A DNA stretch of 64,000 nt, from the NCBI GenBank assembly GCA_947683425.1, contig CANTUQ010000081.1:5452501-5516500 (forward strand). The letters run 5' to 3'. This DNA comes from Excoecaria cochinchinensis (taxonomy: Eukaryota > Streptophyta > Magnoliopsida > Malpighiales > Euphorbiaceae). The notes below the pieces were generated by a model, which saw only the letters and a list, made by a program, of their open reading frames with translations, made no database searches and had not been told where the DNA came from. Below are positions 11,926-24,587 of this stretch, piece after piece; position 1 is the stretch's first letter, and the number at the start of each line of letters is the position of its first letter. A program made the translations under genes and the position numbers.

Positions 11926-13204
11926 CTACACTTACACTTTACACTACACTGACAATTGTAAGTACATCGTTATTCGTCTACAATTCCCGAGAGCACGATT
12001 TTAGGGCTCGAGGGATTGGTTCGCGTCATTTGATCTTAGATAATCATGAGACATTTTGGAATCCCCACCTAATAGAACATTGGAAAATTTCATCTAGCCT
12101 CATGAAACCTTTAGGCACCTTTGAGCTATTTTGGAGTCGCCACCCAATTTATGAGAAATTGGAAAAGGTCATCTAATCTCTATGGTCTAAACCAGAGAGT
12201 AGTTCAAAACTTCACTCTTATTTATGCCTTGATTAATTATAAATGAGTTTTTAGATTATAAAATTCCCTCTCTCATCTCACACAATTAATGCAATTTATT
12301 AAAGGCGCACTTCAAGCATCGAAAAAGAAGTAAATGAAAGGTATAAATAAACCAGTAAATAAAGCGGCAAATAAAGCGGTAAACACACAAAACTAAGCCA
12401 TTTACAAAGGAGAAATTGGGACAAATACAATCCCCCAAATGAAAAGAAAAGCTAAACCAAATTAAAATGGAAATTGGGACAGAATACAATCCCAAATGAA
12501 AGAAAGCTAAATAAAATTGCCCCAAAAATAATTAATTACAAGGGCCCACAAGATATATATAAACATAAAATTAAACAATCAAGCAAAATCAATCAAAAGG
12601 GATTACACGCATAAATCGGGATATTTATTCGGTTTAGGAATATTAGTTGCTTCATGCTCACTTCAAAAGGGATCGAAAAGTTATTTCGGCTATTGTCCTG
12701 AAAACCGGGACGAATTGCTCCCATTTTGAGAAAATTTAACTCTTCGTTTTAATTCATGACATTTTACATTCATTGGCTAAAATCGAGGACATTGGTTCTA
12801 ATTTATTAATAAAATCCCAATTTAGTCGTAAAAATATTTTTGTGATTTTTATCTGACATGCGTATAAAATAAGGCTATTTTATTTACAACTAAACAAACT
12901 CACACAAACGGCGATAGGCAAGGTCTCACCCAAGTGGTGTGGTCTCCTATATGTCGTGACCCCTTTGTTTGGTCACGAAAATGCTCAAACAGGTAACATC
13001 ACATTTTAAACCCCAAATAAAATACAACAATAAAAATATTAGTAACAATTCCAAAATCAACCAAGTAAACACGAAAATAATGAAAACATAGAATAATATT
13101 AACACACAAGTAGCAAGTAACATGGGTCAAGTTAAACACATTAATTTAATATGCAAACAACTTGTACGCAAAAGGAATTAAAAAACTAATCATACAAAAG
13201 TATG

Positions 13205-13465
<261 letters not shown>

Positions 13466-13557
13466 GCAGATAGAGTTAACTAAATAAGCAAGATGAGTGG
13501 AAAAAGTTAAATAAGCATACAACAGAAAGTAACAATGTATTAAACATAAGAAGAAGA

Positions 13558-16500
13558 TGTAATGGCCCAAATACCGGTCTAGAAGTGTCATTTCATAATT
13601 TCAGTATTACCGTTATAATCGCAGTGTCGAACAGTGTAGGGAGTGAGTTTGCCAATGTCAAAGTTTAGTGATAAGTAGGTTAAAAGTATAGTGATTTCGG
13701 GACAGGTGACACCGGGGTGGCTATATAGCAAACCCGACTGTCCGATGCCCGAAAAATTTTAATTTCGCAAAAATGATTTGTGGGTTGTTAGGAGTCTATC
13801 GGTAAAATTTGAGCTGAAAATGGAGTTAAATTGACCTCCGAAAGTCATTCTGAAGTTGGCCTCTAGTTCAGTTCAATTTGAACCGAGATTTGACCAAGGG
13901 GTTATTAATGGTTGAAATGGCCTAATAGATGTTAAGTATGTAAAATAAGATAGTGGAAGTGTTATCTGTGAATTTTGGCGGCTTTAGAGTTGTATTTTAC
14001 GGCAGAAATAAAATTAGTCGAATCGAACCGGTTTAATTGAACTGGTGCCCAAATGGACTCCGATTGAGCTAAAAATTTGTAGGGAGCCTATTTTTGATGT
14101 TCTGAAATTAATGGAGTTAGTTAGAAGTGAAAATAATGAGGGTAACATATAGATGCTTTGAAAAAGTACAAATGAACCGAAAAATCGAAATTTTGGTTTA
14201 AATCGGTTGGAGCACCTTGGTTGGGCCGGTTTGGTTCATTTAAGGAATATATAAAGAGGAAATTGGCTGGATTTCTCTAGAGAAATCCAGCAGCCACCGC
14301 CTCTCTTCTTTCCTCTCAAGGCTGAATTTTCTTCTTCACTTCTCTCCTCCATTTTCTTCTCTTTTACTCCAATTTCTTCTCAAATATTAGCTCCCTAACT
14401 AAATTTCAGCCCCTCTAAAATCCTATAGATGTGATTTGAGTTCATTTGGTGCACTGGAAGTGGGTTAAATCAAGTGTGCAAGGTTTGGGGTAAGTTTTCG
14501 GGTTTGTGATTTAAGGGTTTTTAATTTGATTTATTGGTCCCTATAGAGGTTTTTGGGGCTATAGAACACATTTATGAAGTTATATTTTACATTTGAAGCT
14601 TGGTTTTAATGATATGAGCACTTTTATATTCGGCCATGGTAGGTTCTTCAAGGGAAGAGGAAGCTTCTCATGCCAAAGGGAAGGAAGAGCAATCCTAGAG
14701 TGCTCTAAAGCTTGGAAAAGAGGTTTGTGGTTACTAAATCTACATATTTCCTATGATTTGTGGTGATTTTTAGGTTATATCTAAGTGTAGATATAAGTTA
14801 ATGATGAGATTAATTAAAAATAATTTGATATTCATGTTTGATAGGCTTAAATTAGTGTATAAATATGATTAGATGAAATTAAATCAAAGTGGTATGAAAA
14901 ATCTAAGTGTGGCCGAATTAAACATTAAGGAAATTATTGAATTTTAAGGTAATCTATGGCATGTAAATGGTGTTTATGATATATATAACATGTGTATAAC
15001 ATGATGGGATAATTAAAAGGTTGAAAAGAATTCATGATGAAACTTTAGTGTTATGGCCGAATGGACTAATAAGGGATTAAATGAGATATGTGATGAATTA
15101 TGGCATGTAATTGGCATACATGGTATGTATAACATGAAATAAGTGTAATTGAGTGACTAAGAGAAATTATAATGCATGATATGAAAATTGGAACCCTTGG
15201 CCGAATGGTATATATGATAATATATATGTGTATTTTGATGGTATATGTAAATGAAAGGCATAATGTGATTATATAATGGCAAATGAGTGTGTATGTAAAA
15301 TGGCGTGAGAAAATAAGATGTATGTTGAATTATGCATATCGACAGAATATGATAATTATATGAATTTTTGAGAAAATATTACCCTTAGTAGTTGTCTGGT
15401 AGTGAAATCTAGTTTAGGATATAATTGGCTAGCTATAGGGATTTTACACGGCGGTATGAGTCATGTCGACTCATTATTGATAGGCCGATGAGAGCTTATC
15501 GCAGTGTACAGTGAAATTCAGTGTATAATATAGTGCAGTGCAGTGAAAATGGTCCTGCTGGGATCATTTTGTAGTGTAATGGGTCTCTGGGGCCCATGTC
15601 CCGCATATCCGGTCAGTAAATTTTCTACCGGGTCCATACTAGGGGCATGCTAGTAACTATGTGATAAAAGTGATTAAAATAGTGAAATTGGTGAATATGA
15701 GTGAAAACAGGACTAAATTGAAGTAAATAGAAAGTTTAGGGGTAAAACGGTAATTTTACTAAAGGTTGGTAAAAATTGGTGAAAATAAGTTAAAAGTGTA
15801 AGTGGAAGGGTAAAATGGTAATTTTGGTAAAATATAGCGTTAAAATAGTGGAACAGTAAAAAAGTGATAATTTAGGGACTAAATTGTAATTTGGCTAAAT
15901 TGTGAGTTATAAAGTGGAAAAATAATGTAAAAAGGGTGAAATTGTAATTAGGTAAGTTAAATAAGGGTAAAAGTGGAAAAAGGGCATAAATGAGATAAAT
16001 AGTATAAATATTGAATTAATAAGGGTATTTTGGTAATTAAGTGTAAAATGGGGACATGAGTGTATTTAAAGTAAAAGATGGAATATAATGGGTAATAATG
16101 TATTTGTGAGGATATAAAGGTAATTGTTGGAAATGACAAGGACATAAGTGGAATTAAGTGAATAAATAAATTGTGTAATTAAGTAATTAGAAGTATAATT
16201 ACATGATTAAATAAATAGTAATGTGAGTAATTAAGTGCAATATTAAGTGAGTTAGAAGAAATAATAATAAGTGAAAGTAATAAGTATATGCATTTACATT
16301 ATGTTAATTAAATAGAATTAGTTAGGAAATTTATAGATTGGTAACCACCACTGGACATTCTAATGCTCAGCACGTAGTTGTTTTTTACTGCGTGTAGGTA
16401 CGCTTTAGGACTGGAGCAGCATACCTCAGTTTTGTGGAGCAAGCAAAGGGAGTAGAAGACAATTCTATTTTGAATGTGTAAATGGATATTTTGTGGCATG

Positions 16501-16954
16501 TATATACTTAAGCTAGTATTGAATATGGGCATGTAATGTCATAATACGTATATTATTTGTGTGGATTTTATCGTGACCGTGTGATGAGTGGCGGATGGGA
16601 TTTATATGGATTTTGGTTGATATTATTGTTGTGCCCTTGCTGGAACTGTGGATTTTCAATTTGTAGGTTTGGGTAGTGCAAAATATAAGCCGTTATACTG
16701 CTGAAATTTGTACCAAAGGAATAGTAATTAAAACAGTTATAGGTAAATCGGTAGCTAAGAACTTTAGCGTATTTGTTTAAATAATATATAAAGTGAATAA
16801 GTGTTTAGAAGAAAATTCACATAGTGAATTATAATCGAATATTAGAAAAAAAAATTGACCCATAACTTCATAAGTAAGTGACTTTTAATTGATCATGGTA
16901 ATCGTACAGTATTGCTAAATCGACGGTATACGTATAGGATATAAGGGTGTTACA
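13558..16954 (+). mobile_element. Solo LTR D (Ty3/gypsy, Tekay-like) in LTR C1
   Basis: Runs from TGTAATGGCCC to GGGTGTTACA (3,397 bp) and is flanked by the perfect 5-bp duplication GAAGA (13553-13557 and 16955-16959). No internal region is attached. It carries hairpins ATGAGTC-ATGTC-GACTCAT (15456-15474), a 10-bp stem around TGCTG (15546-15570) and ATGGGTC-TCTGG-GGCCCAT (15579-15597, one G-T pair). The double hairpin is near 16350-16410 (CACGTAG paired with CTGCGTG). D' at 18379-20376 is a diverged relative. No coding sequence is seen. Confidence 0.92.
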
Positions 16955-17689
16955 GAAGATTTTCATAAAAATTATGCCAAGAAAAAATAATAAACTTGAT
17001 TTTTCGCCCCCAAATCTTATGTATTTAACCATGGTCATACCAAAAACGAATGCTAAAAGAATAAATCTCATACTCTAAAAAAACCCACATTTATCAAGCC
17101 ATTATTCCCATATTCATTAGTGCAAGAAAAAATGAGATAAAATGAACAAAATAAAATTGGATAAACGAATGGGTCCAAGATTCTTTACCCTCAAAGTTGA
17201 TAATGTGAAAGTAAGATGTCTCAATCCAACTCCCCTTGTCAAGGTTCAAAAAAACAGAATCAAAAAAATTAAAAAAAAAACCTTAAATTTTTATCTCAAG
17301 AAAAACCAAGAACACTAAAACAAACAAAATGAAATTTGTTGTTTGATGTGAATCCCAAGTTAAAGGAATTAATTTCCCTTCCTCAAGTCAAATTCAAACT
17401 CAACAAATGCTCTTTGGCTCCAAGAAAATTAAAGGAAATCCAAGAAAGAATTATCTTTTACTCTCAAAAAAATCTCATCTTTCCTTTATAGAAAAACTCA
17501 CATTTTTCTTCAAGCTCCCAAGAAAAATCCTGCTCTCAAAAATTCAGTCCCATTTTCTTCTTATTTTTCATCTTCCTCCGAAAAAAGGAAAGGGGCCAAA
17601 CTCCCTTTCTCTTAACTTTTCCTAAGAATTGCATGAAATTGGAATAACACAGCCTTTTTCAAGTCCAAAATTCGATAAATTAGCGTGTC

Positions 17690-18180
17690 AGAAGGAGGTC
17701 GGCAGGTCAGAAGGGGACACAGAGGCGAAGGGGTAGCCTGCCGAGGGACGCCCAGCGCGTAGGGGTGGCCTCGCGTGCAGCTGCCTCATGGCTGCCCGTG
17801 CGCAGTGGTACCCTCACATGAGGGGCTACCTCGAGCAGTAGGTCGTGCCTGCGGGACGGCCCCACGTGCGGGTGCAGCGTGGGTGCTCGCGCCCAGGGAC
17901 GGCCTCGTGCGAGGCTACCGCGTGGCCTCCTGTGAGCGAGGGGCGGGCTCATGCGCGCAGGGGCGGCCTTGAGCGAGTAGGCGGTGCCTGCGGGGCGGCA
18001 CCTCGCGGGTGCAGGGCCCCTCGCGTGCACGTGCGCGCTGGAGGGGCAGCACCACTCGCGCGCGCGCGCGCGGCAGGGGCAGCTCCCCTCACGTGCACAC
18101 GCGGTAGGGGTAGCTCTCCACCCATGCGCTCCTTCCCCGTTGCGTCGATGCATGCGTGCCTTCCGCCCGCAAACCCCAAA
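17690..18180. repeat. GC-rich degenerate repeat block in LTR C1
   Basis: About 490 bp of very GC-rich sequence made of imperfect repeats around GGGGCGGCCTCGTGCGAGG and CGCGCGCGCG, inside an AT-rich LTR. Long open frames occur on both strands only because stops are rare in GC-rich DNA; the Arg/Ala/Pro-rich translations resemble no family I know. Other C LTRs have a different GC-rich block in the same place (34150-34400, 40310-40560, 51590-51750). CCTATAAATAG lies downstream at about 18306. Confidence 0.75.
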
Positions 18181-18378
18181 AATAAATCTATTTTTTCTAA
18201 AGAATAAAATAAAAATAAAAATAGAAGTAAATAAATAAAAATTTTAAAAGCATTTTGAAATAGACAAAAGAACTTGACAAGGAGACGATCAATCCTCACT
18301 TTATTGCCTATAAATAGATCTTTATTTTCATCATCGGGTAATCCTTATCTTAGACCGCCTCGGGACCCGGTGTCTACA

Positions 18379-20376
18379 CCATGACTTGCTACCGCGGCAT
18401 ACACTGATGTCCTTATGGCTAACTATCTATATACTGAACTAGATTTACTACCAGATCACTAAGGGCAAGGCATAATCATCATTCAATTCATTTTTCCACT
18501 TCATATATCAAATGTGATAAACTCCACAATATCAAGCAATACAATACTGTTTCACTTCCTTTTCATTCTTTTTCCATCAATTCCATTTCAATACACTCAA
18601 TATTCAATATAAACTTCATTCATACCATAAGTTTACTTAAATAGACACATATTCTATCATTTTCATGGTAAACATAATACAATATCACACTTTAATATAT
18701 ACAATTTTACTCCATTAATTTCAAATAAACTCACATACACTTATTTTTCATTCCTTATTCATTTTATGCCTTTATTCTTAATAAATAATCAAATTACACA
18801 TCATTTAAAACATGATCACCATTCGGCCAAGTTAACTTTAATTCCCTACAATTTATTCTTTTTACACTAATCACTCATTTAGCTATATTACATGGTAAAT
18901 TACTAAGATATACTTTATTTTAGTATTTTATCAAGATATACTTCATTTTAGTATTTTATCACAAAACATACATGATTTCCATGTTAAATACCATTCGACC
19001 TAAACCTTACTTCCACATTAACTTCACTTTTTCTTGCTTTAACCATTTCTTTAATTAGATACCATGTTAAACATTATCTAAACATCATTTATAAGCCATA
19101 ACAATTAAGTATACATGAAGTAAACCTAGGTATACCATTCGGCCCAAGTGTAAACACTCCACCAAAATTTTATCTTTTAAATCTAAGCATTCGAAACATC
19201 ATTATTAACCTTCCCTAACATGGCTATATGGTTTAATTCAATTAAACATACATATTTCTCATACTTTATGTTTAAACATAACCAAAAATCATACTTTTAA
19301 CATGGAAAAAGGAGGATATTGTATCCACTAACCTTATTTCCTTGCTCTCCACATCTTAGACACGCTTTTCATTCCTTTACTCCTTGAAAAACCATCACCT
19401 CCTTTGATTTCCTCATGTGGCCGAATATACAATCCAAACATATCCTAAAATACCTATTGAAACCTTTAAATCAAATTATAGAACTCTAAATCACTTACCT
19501 CATTTTTAGCACATAACCTTTGTCACTTGCTTTTTCCCACTTCTAGCCTACCAAATGGACTCCAATCACCATCACCATGTTGTAGAGGAGTTGAGCTTTA
19601 CTTAGGAGGCTTGAATTTGGGGAGAGATGTGAAGAGAAATAAAGAAAAATGGAGAAGAAACCTAGGAGGACAATTCGGCTAAGGAAGGGAGAAGAAAGAG
19701 CTGATGGCTGCTGGATTTCTCTAGATAAATCTGGCTTTGTGTGGCCTTATATAGGCTAAAAGTGAACCGAACCAGGTCCAACCAAAGTGGTCGAACCAGT
19801 TTGAACCAAATTTTAATTTTTAGGCTATTTTCCACTGTTCTATGTTAACTATGTGTTCATCAATTTATTTTCACTCCCAACCAATTCCATCATTCTTAAA
19901 ATATGAAAAATAGTCTTCCTACAAATTTTCGGTTCTGCCGTAAATCACTAATCTAATACTGTCAAAAATTTCTAAAAATTATTTTAAGTCTTTACTCTTC
20001 CCACACTACACCATTTTAACCTCATTTACCATTTTTAAATATTCGGTCAAAGTTCAGTCAACCCTGATTACTATTGAACCTAACCAGAGGTTTTTCTTCA
20101 GTTTCACTTTTAAGGACCTATCTGACCTTATTTTCACTCTAAATTATACCACCAAACTCCTTATAACTTATACTTTCCAATGGTTCAATAAAATATTTTT
20201 CTCTACTGGCTTTCCAGGATGTCACCCATCAAGGGGCTTCCCTGACCCGAACACGTTTAATTTTTCTCGTCTACTGTCTTTTAAGACAAAATATCTGATA
20301 TTTTTCATATGAAATTCACATTATAAACTCTACAGATTTTACTGATCACTACTGATCCGGTATTCGGGCTATTACA
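18379..20376 (-). mobile_element. LTR D' 5' part
   Basis: On the minus strand it begins TGTAATAGCCCGAATACCGG, close to the start of LTR D (TGTAATGGCCCAAATACCGG), and continues collinear with D, including the CTCTAGAGAAATCCAGCAGCC-like region (about 19705-19725, plus strand). It stops at the C1 boundary (18378/18379) and resumes left of C1. No target duplication can be checked because the other end is outside the window. Confidence 0.8.
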
Positions 20377-21398
20377 ATTTCTTCAAAGAAAATCATGTGA
20401 AGAAAAGTTTTTCTATAGTCAAATATCTCAAACTTTCATAAGTTAATGAATCATTCTCTAACGTGGAAAATATATGTTTTTTAAAAGAAGGCTTTATTTC
20501 CTAAAATCAGCTTGGTAAGATTTCTTTTAATTTTCATGGTTCAAACAAATCAGCTCAAAAATATATCTCTAGATTTATGCTTGCATTAGTCAAAGAAATA
20601 AGTTTTGATGAATAAAAAATTTTCTTTCCTATAATTGTGGAAAATCAGTTTTGAAAAATATAATCCATTCTCTTTCCTTAGATAAAGAACCAATCTGAAA
20701 AGTATTCCAGATTTTATTTCTTTCTTATTGCCAATAATCTTATATATGGAAATTTTGATTTTTGGAAAGAAATAACTTTAAATAAGTTAAGAAACGATTT
20801 TGGAAATCATTTGAATGCAGTAAATAATAAAATCCAATTTGAATATATTCCATAATTTTTATTTTCTTTTTCAAAAAGACATGTATATGGAAAATTAATT
20901 TTTGCAAAGAAACAATTTTATTTTGAATAAAGATATGATTTGAAAAATATTTAAATGCAGTGAATAATCCATATAGCGTGCTATTGATTGTGTGACTCTT
21001 TCAATAATGATTTTACAATTTTATTTCCTAATAAACCTTGATATTGTAAGTCTGTTCTGATAGATGTAGAACACGTATGTTCTGTAATTGATGGAGCACT
21101 TGTCATTAAATGCATTAACTGGGCCTCCACAATATAAGTTAGAAAAAGCCCAATTTGATTAAATGTAAATGTTTTGTAATATATCAAAATCTGTGAATTA
21201 GCCTTTGAACCAACAAGAGGGGTCTAGAAACATAAAATTTATATAACAAACCCTATTTAATATATGAGATTAAGGCTTGTATATGAAAACATGCAAACAT
21301 GAACAACTATACGATAAAATCACAAATATACAAATGTAATTTAATTTGACTTATGAATTTTCACAAGTTGACATTAATTCTACTATTTGGAGTCGATG
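20377..21398. other. AT-rich non-coding stretch with a short tandem duplication
   Basis: I recognise no gene here. Two related units about 140 bp apart (around 20740-20850 and 20880-20980) share AAATGCAGT[AG]AATAAT and TTTTGGAAAGAAA-like phrases. It may be 3' flank or intron of the broken SDR gene, or an old repeat. Confidence 0.5.
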
Positions 21399-23451
21399 CT
21401 ACCCCATTTTGTGTTTGGATGATGATAGTAATAATGCGAGGAATGCATAGAAGACAGGACTTATACGGAGCTCACTCCTTAAAGAGGAGAGATTAACAAT
21501 CCTAGCACCTGAAGGGGAGAGCTTAAGGAGTGGGAGGAGAGCTTGTGTTAATGTTTTGATACCATAGTAATTAGTGTTTAAGCATTCTTCTGCCTTTTCA
21601 TAAGTTGTTTTAATCACTTCTTGAATCAGGTTAACTGCTTTCCCTGAAAGCTGCACCAACAAATAGAAATATAACTCTTGTATATTCATTACTCGAGCAA
21701 TGCATTTATACTTAATTAATAACTTACCCAAGTTCCGATTCTATATTCATTGCTCTTAGACATTCCTCACCAACCATAACTCCTGAGGCTGAGCATTATT
21801 AACTTGCCATACAATACCAAATTTATCCTTATTATAAAGATGAAATTACCAGCATTACTTCTTAGCAAAGAGAGGGATTTTGCATTCACTTATTATTACA
21901 TCATGATCTTCATGAATACTTGTAAAATGGCAATGAGATTGATATCCTTGAAAATTAGTCTATCAATTACAAAATTCGTTTTTTTCAAGTTATCTGTACG
22001 CATTCGAAACCCATTTAAGTTTATCCATCTACTATCCATATTCATTCCAAATCCATTTATCGATGCTCATTTATTAATAAATTTTAACAAAATTACAACT
22101 TATAAGAAAATTAAAAAACTAAAAACCATAATTTAGTAAATTCTTAAATCAATATTTAAGTAAAAATTTACAAAAATAATGTATAAATTAAGAGTTGTAC
22201 ATAAATGTCATAATAATAGCCAGTGGTGTCAAAATGCTACATTTTGATTGTTTAAGATAATAGTTCAATTTTTCACTTATAGATATAATTTTAAATTATT
22301 TTTCAAATAAATAAGTTTAAATAGAATAAAAATTCACGACCCATTATCCATAGCTAAAAATATAAATGAGTTCAGATAGTTGATATTCGAGATACTAAAT
22401 CCGTACCTAATTCACATCTATAACACGTTTTATATTTAATATCCAAATCCATTTACAATTACTCATATCCTCAATAAACGGAACATATCAGATACTCTAA
22501 AAATCAATCCGCTAAAAAGTAAAAATAAATAAAATACCATCCTTTTTGACTCTTCCTTCCATTAGAGCGCTTACATCAACCTCAAAATTTCTGTCATTTT
22601 TAGTCTGAAAATTTAAAAAGAAAACCCTAGTATATTCTATATGATATGTTTTGTAAAATCATTAACCTATTTGCTCTACTCAGTGAACTAGTATCATATT
22701 TATGGCTTTGTGACTAGACTATGAATTAAAAACTTGGGAATTCATGAAATGGAAATTATATCAAACGTTATCTTTTAAAGCAATTAAGGTACTCAAATTG
22801 ACAATATTGTTTGTTCCTATATCTAAAAAAAATATTACTCATTCCGCTTCGTATAAATTATTCTTTTCTTTTCTTAAATTATCTTATTTATAATGTTATT
22901 TTATAAAAAAACATTTATCACATTATTTATTTCAACTTTACATTTCTTCGTATTAAGATTATAGTATCTTCATTAACATTTTTTATCCATTTTTCTTTAA
23001 TATATTTCATTAAATATAAAAGAGAATATTTTAGTCTTTTTAAAATATTTTTTTATATAATTAAGAAAATTCAATCAATATTAAGAGCAAAACAGTGAGA
23101 AAGTTACCAAAATGTAGAGCCTTCCAAATTTGTTGGTAATGAAGGAAGCCGAGGCTTGTATGCTAAGTGGGTCTAGGGTCAAGTTGATGAAAAACCACAT
23201 TTGTTAAGCCCATTTGTCGAAGGGAAGCAGATGCATCCATTCCTCTCTTATCATTTCTCACCGACAGCACCACCGTTACGCCTCCTTCAGAAGCCAATTG
23301 CCTCACCGTTTCTAGTCCGATCCCTTTGTTTGCTCCGGTCACCACCGCATATCTATTCCATAAACAAAACAATCAAATTAACCCAAAAATAATCAAATAA
23401 AAAGCTTGATTCATTACTTCTATGCGGTTTGCTTTTCATTGCTGGCTTCCA
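21399..23451 (-). pseudogene. Short-chain dehydrogenase/reductase pseudogene (neomenthol dehydrogenase / salutaridine reductase-like)
   Basis: This is the only non-transposon coding remnant in the window. Minus-strand pieces, in order: short exon at about 23417-23451 (MEASNEKQTA, then in-frame TAG); exon at about 23108-23352 with YAVVTGANKGIGLETVRQLA, the NADP-binding Rossmann TGxxxGIG motif; then, after a shift, LSIQASASFITNKFGRLYIL. Exon about 21728-21802 reads NNA, then shifts to ASGVMVGEECLRAMNIESEL. Exon about 21463-21643 reads GKAVNLIQEVIKTTYEKAEE, then NTNYYGIKTLTQALLPLL and GARIVNLSSLRSEL. Donor GTAA and acceptor AG sites are visible and the intron between the second and third pieces is about 1.3 kb. 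The family is a cytosolic NADPH-dependent carbonyl reductase. Here there is a stop in exon 1, two frameshifts, and no catalytic YxxxK or C-terminal half, so it cannot make enzyme. Exon limits are approximate. Confidence 0.85.
21812..23100 (-). other. Large intron of the SDR pseudogene, no gene inside
   Basis: AT-rich sequence between the exon ending near 23108 and the exon starting near 21802. The open frame on the plus strand at 21804-22136 is Lys/Ile/Phe-rich and resembles nothing I know. No LTR ends or inverted repeats were noticed. Confidence 0.6.
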
Positions 23452-23989
23452 TTTTGATCAAAATCTCCTTACTTGCCCTGGATGATTAGGTTGCTGAATC
23501 TGTTGGAAACTAGCAAAGTTCAATAACTTCCAACTAAGAATATCATGACAATGGCCAAATATATATATATATTGATCACATTTTAAAATTGGTGTTAGGG
23601 TAGCTGAGGTTCTTGAATATCGATGAGCAGCTTTATTTGGGAAAGCAAGTAACGGCCTACTCCCTGTTTGTTTCTGCAATAATAAATAAATAAATAAATT
23701 TTTCAAAGAAGAAGAAAAATGAATTGGGTATTTATTTTTATTTTTTTGATAGTTAAGATTGAATAGCAAAGGATATGGGACTCACAACATGGATATAAGA
23801 AGAGAAGATAGGAGAGAAGAAGGAGAGTGAAGTTAAACACACAGTGAACCACAAAGAGAAGTCAGGAAAATTGCATGTGTAACATGGACAATTCTTGGAA
23901 ATTGGAATCATACCGTGTTGCCCTAATCAATTTGTTTAGTGTCCTAGGTAATCTAAATTAATCTACTAATTTATCACTAAATCCTTCCA
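23452..23989. other. 5' flank of the SDR pseudogene
   Basis: Ordinary intergenic sequence with a TATATATATAT run near 23560 and a short ATAAATA repeat near 23680-23697. It would hold the promoter of the minus-strand SDR gene, but I cannot identify a specific element. The 103-codon open frame here has no recognisable domain. Confidence 0.4.
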
Positions 23990-23997
23990 TTTGCAAT

Positions 23998-24146
23998 TAG
24001 AGATGATCAATCCCCGCCCCCCGCGGACGGGGCGGGGAATCCCCGAATTTTTTCCCCGCGGGGGCGGGGGCGGGGACGGGGGGAAAAAAGTCCCCACCCT
24101 TAAATTCGGGGCGGGGATGGGGAAAGGGGTCCCCGCCCCGAAAAAA

Positions 24147-24221
<75 letters not shown>

Positions 24222-24579
24222 CATTAATATATATATATATTAATATTTGTAATGTTTGAATTGTACGGAATATTTATAAATATTTATATTTTAATTATAT
24301 AAAATACTTATATATATTTGTATTTAAATTATATGAAATATTTTTAATTTTAAATTATTAATTATTAAATTTTACAAAATAAATTTTATAAAATATTTTT
24401 AAATCGGATAAAAAATGTCAATCGGATTGAAATTTTTTATTAAAATTGGATTTTTTTAGCGGGGACGGGGATCCCTGCGGGGAACGGAGATCCCCGCGGG
24501 GGCGGTGACGGGGGGGATTTTCCCCCCGCGTCCCTAGCGGGGGCGGGAACGGGGAATCCCCGCCCCGTGATCATCCCTA
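23998..24579. mobile_element. hAT-type MITE with GC-rich subterminal repeats
   Basis: 582 bp bounded by imperfect terminal inverted repeats TAGAGATGATCA (left) and, as reverse complement of the right end, TAGGGATGATCA. It is flanked by a perfect 8-bp duplication, TTTGCAAT (23990-23997 and 24580-24587). An 8-bp duplication with a TAGGG-like end is the hAT pattern. Inside both ends lie dense palindromic blocks of GGGGATCCCCGCGGGGA type (24008-24140 and 24460-24570). The middle is poly(A), (TA)n and AT-rich. It has no coding capacity, so it would need a hAT transposase from elsewhere. Confidence 0.93.
24140..24220. repeat. Poly(A) followed by (TA)n inside the MITE
   Basis: About 23 A residues, then about 27 TA dinucleotides. 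Open frames through it (poly Tyr-Ile) are meaningless. Confidence 0.98.
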
Positions 24580-24587
24580 TTTGCAAT

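Larger units (their letters stand above)
10565..11970 (-). mobile_element. LTR D' middle part, inverted relative to LTR E
   Basis: Reverse complement of LTR E at 8092-9237, sharing long AT-rich runs and the TGGCCACTAGGGGGCC block. It continues the LTR whose 5' part is at 18379-20376; the two are separated by the C1 insertion. The 3' end of D' is not here because LTR E abuts at 10564/10565, consistent with E having inserted into D'. The boundary with C1 near 11970 is approximate. Confidence 0.7.

Noticed and set aside
17707..18299. Four overlapping long open frames on both strands
   Set aside because: GC-rich degenerate repeat in an LTR with few stop codons; no domain, no consistent frame, not present in other C LTRs.
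20981..21187. Missing C-terminal exon of the SDR gene
   Set aside because: The minus-strand translation shows no YxxxK or other SDR motif, so I do not add it to the gene.
21804..22136. 110-codon plus-strand open frame
   Set aside because: Lies in the SDR pseudogene intron on the opposite strand; AT-rich composition and no recognisable domain.
23997..24227. Two opposing open frames rich in Pro/Gly/Arg
   Set aside because: They are the GC-rich subterminal repeat and (TA)n of the hAT MITE.
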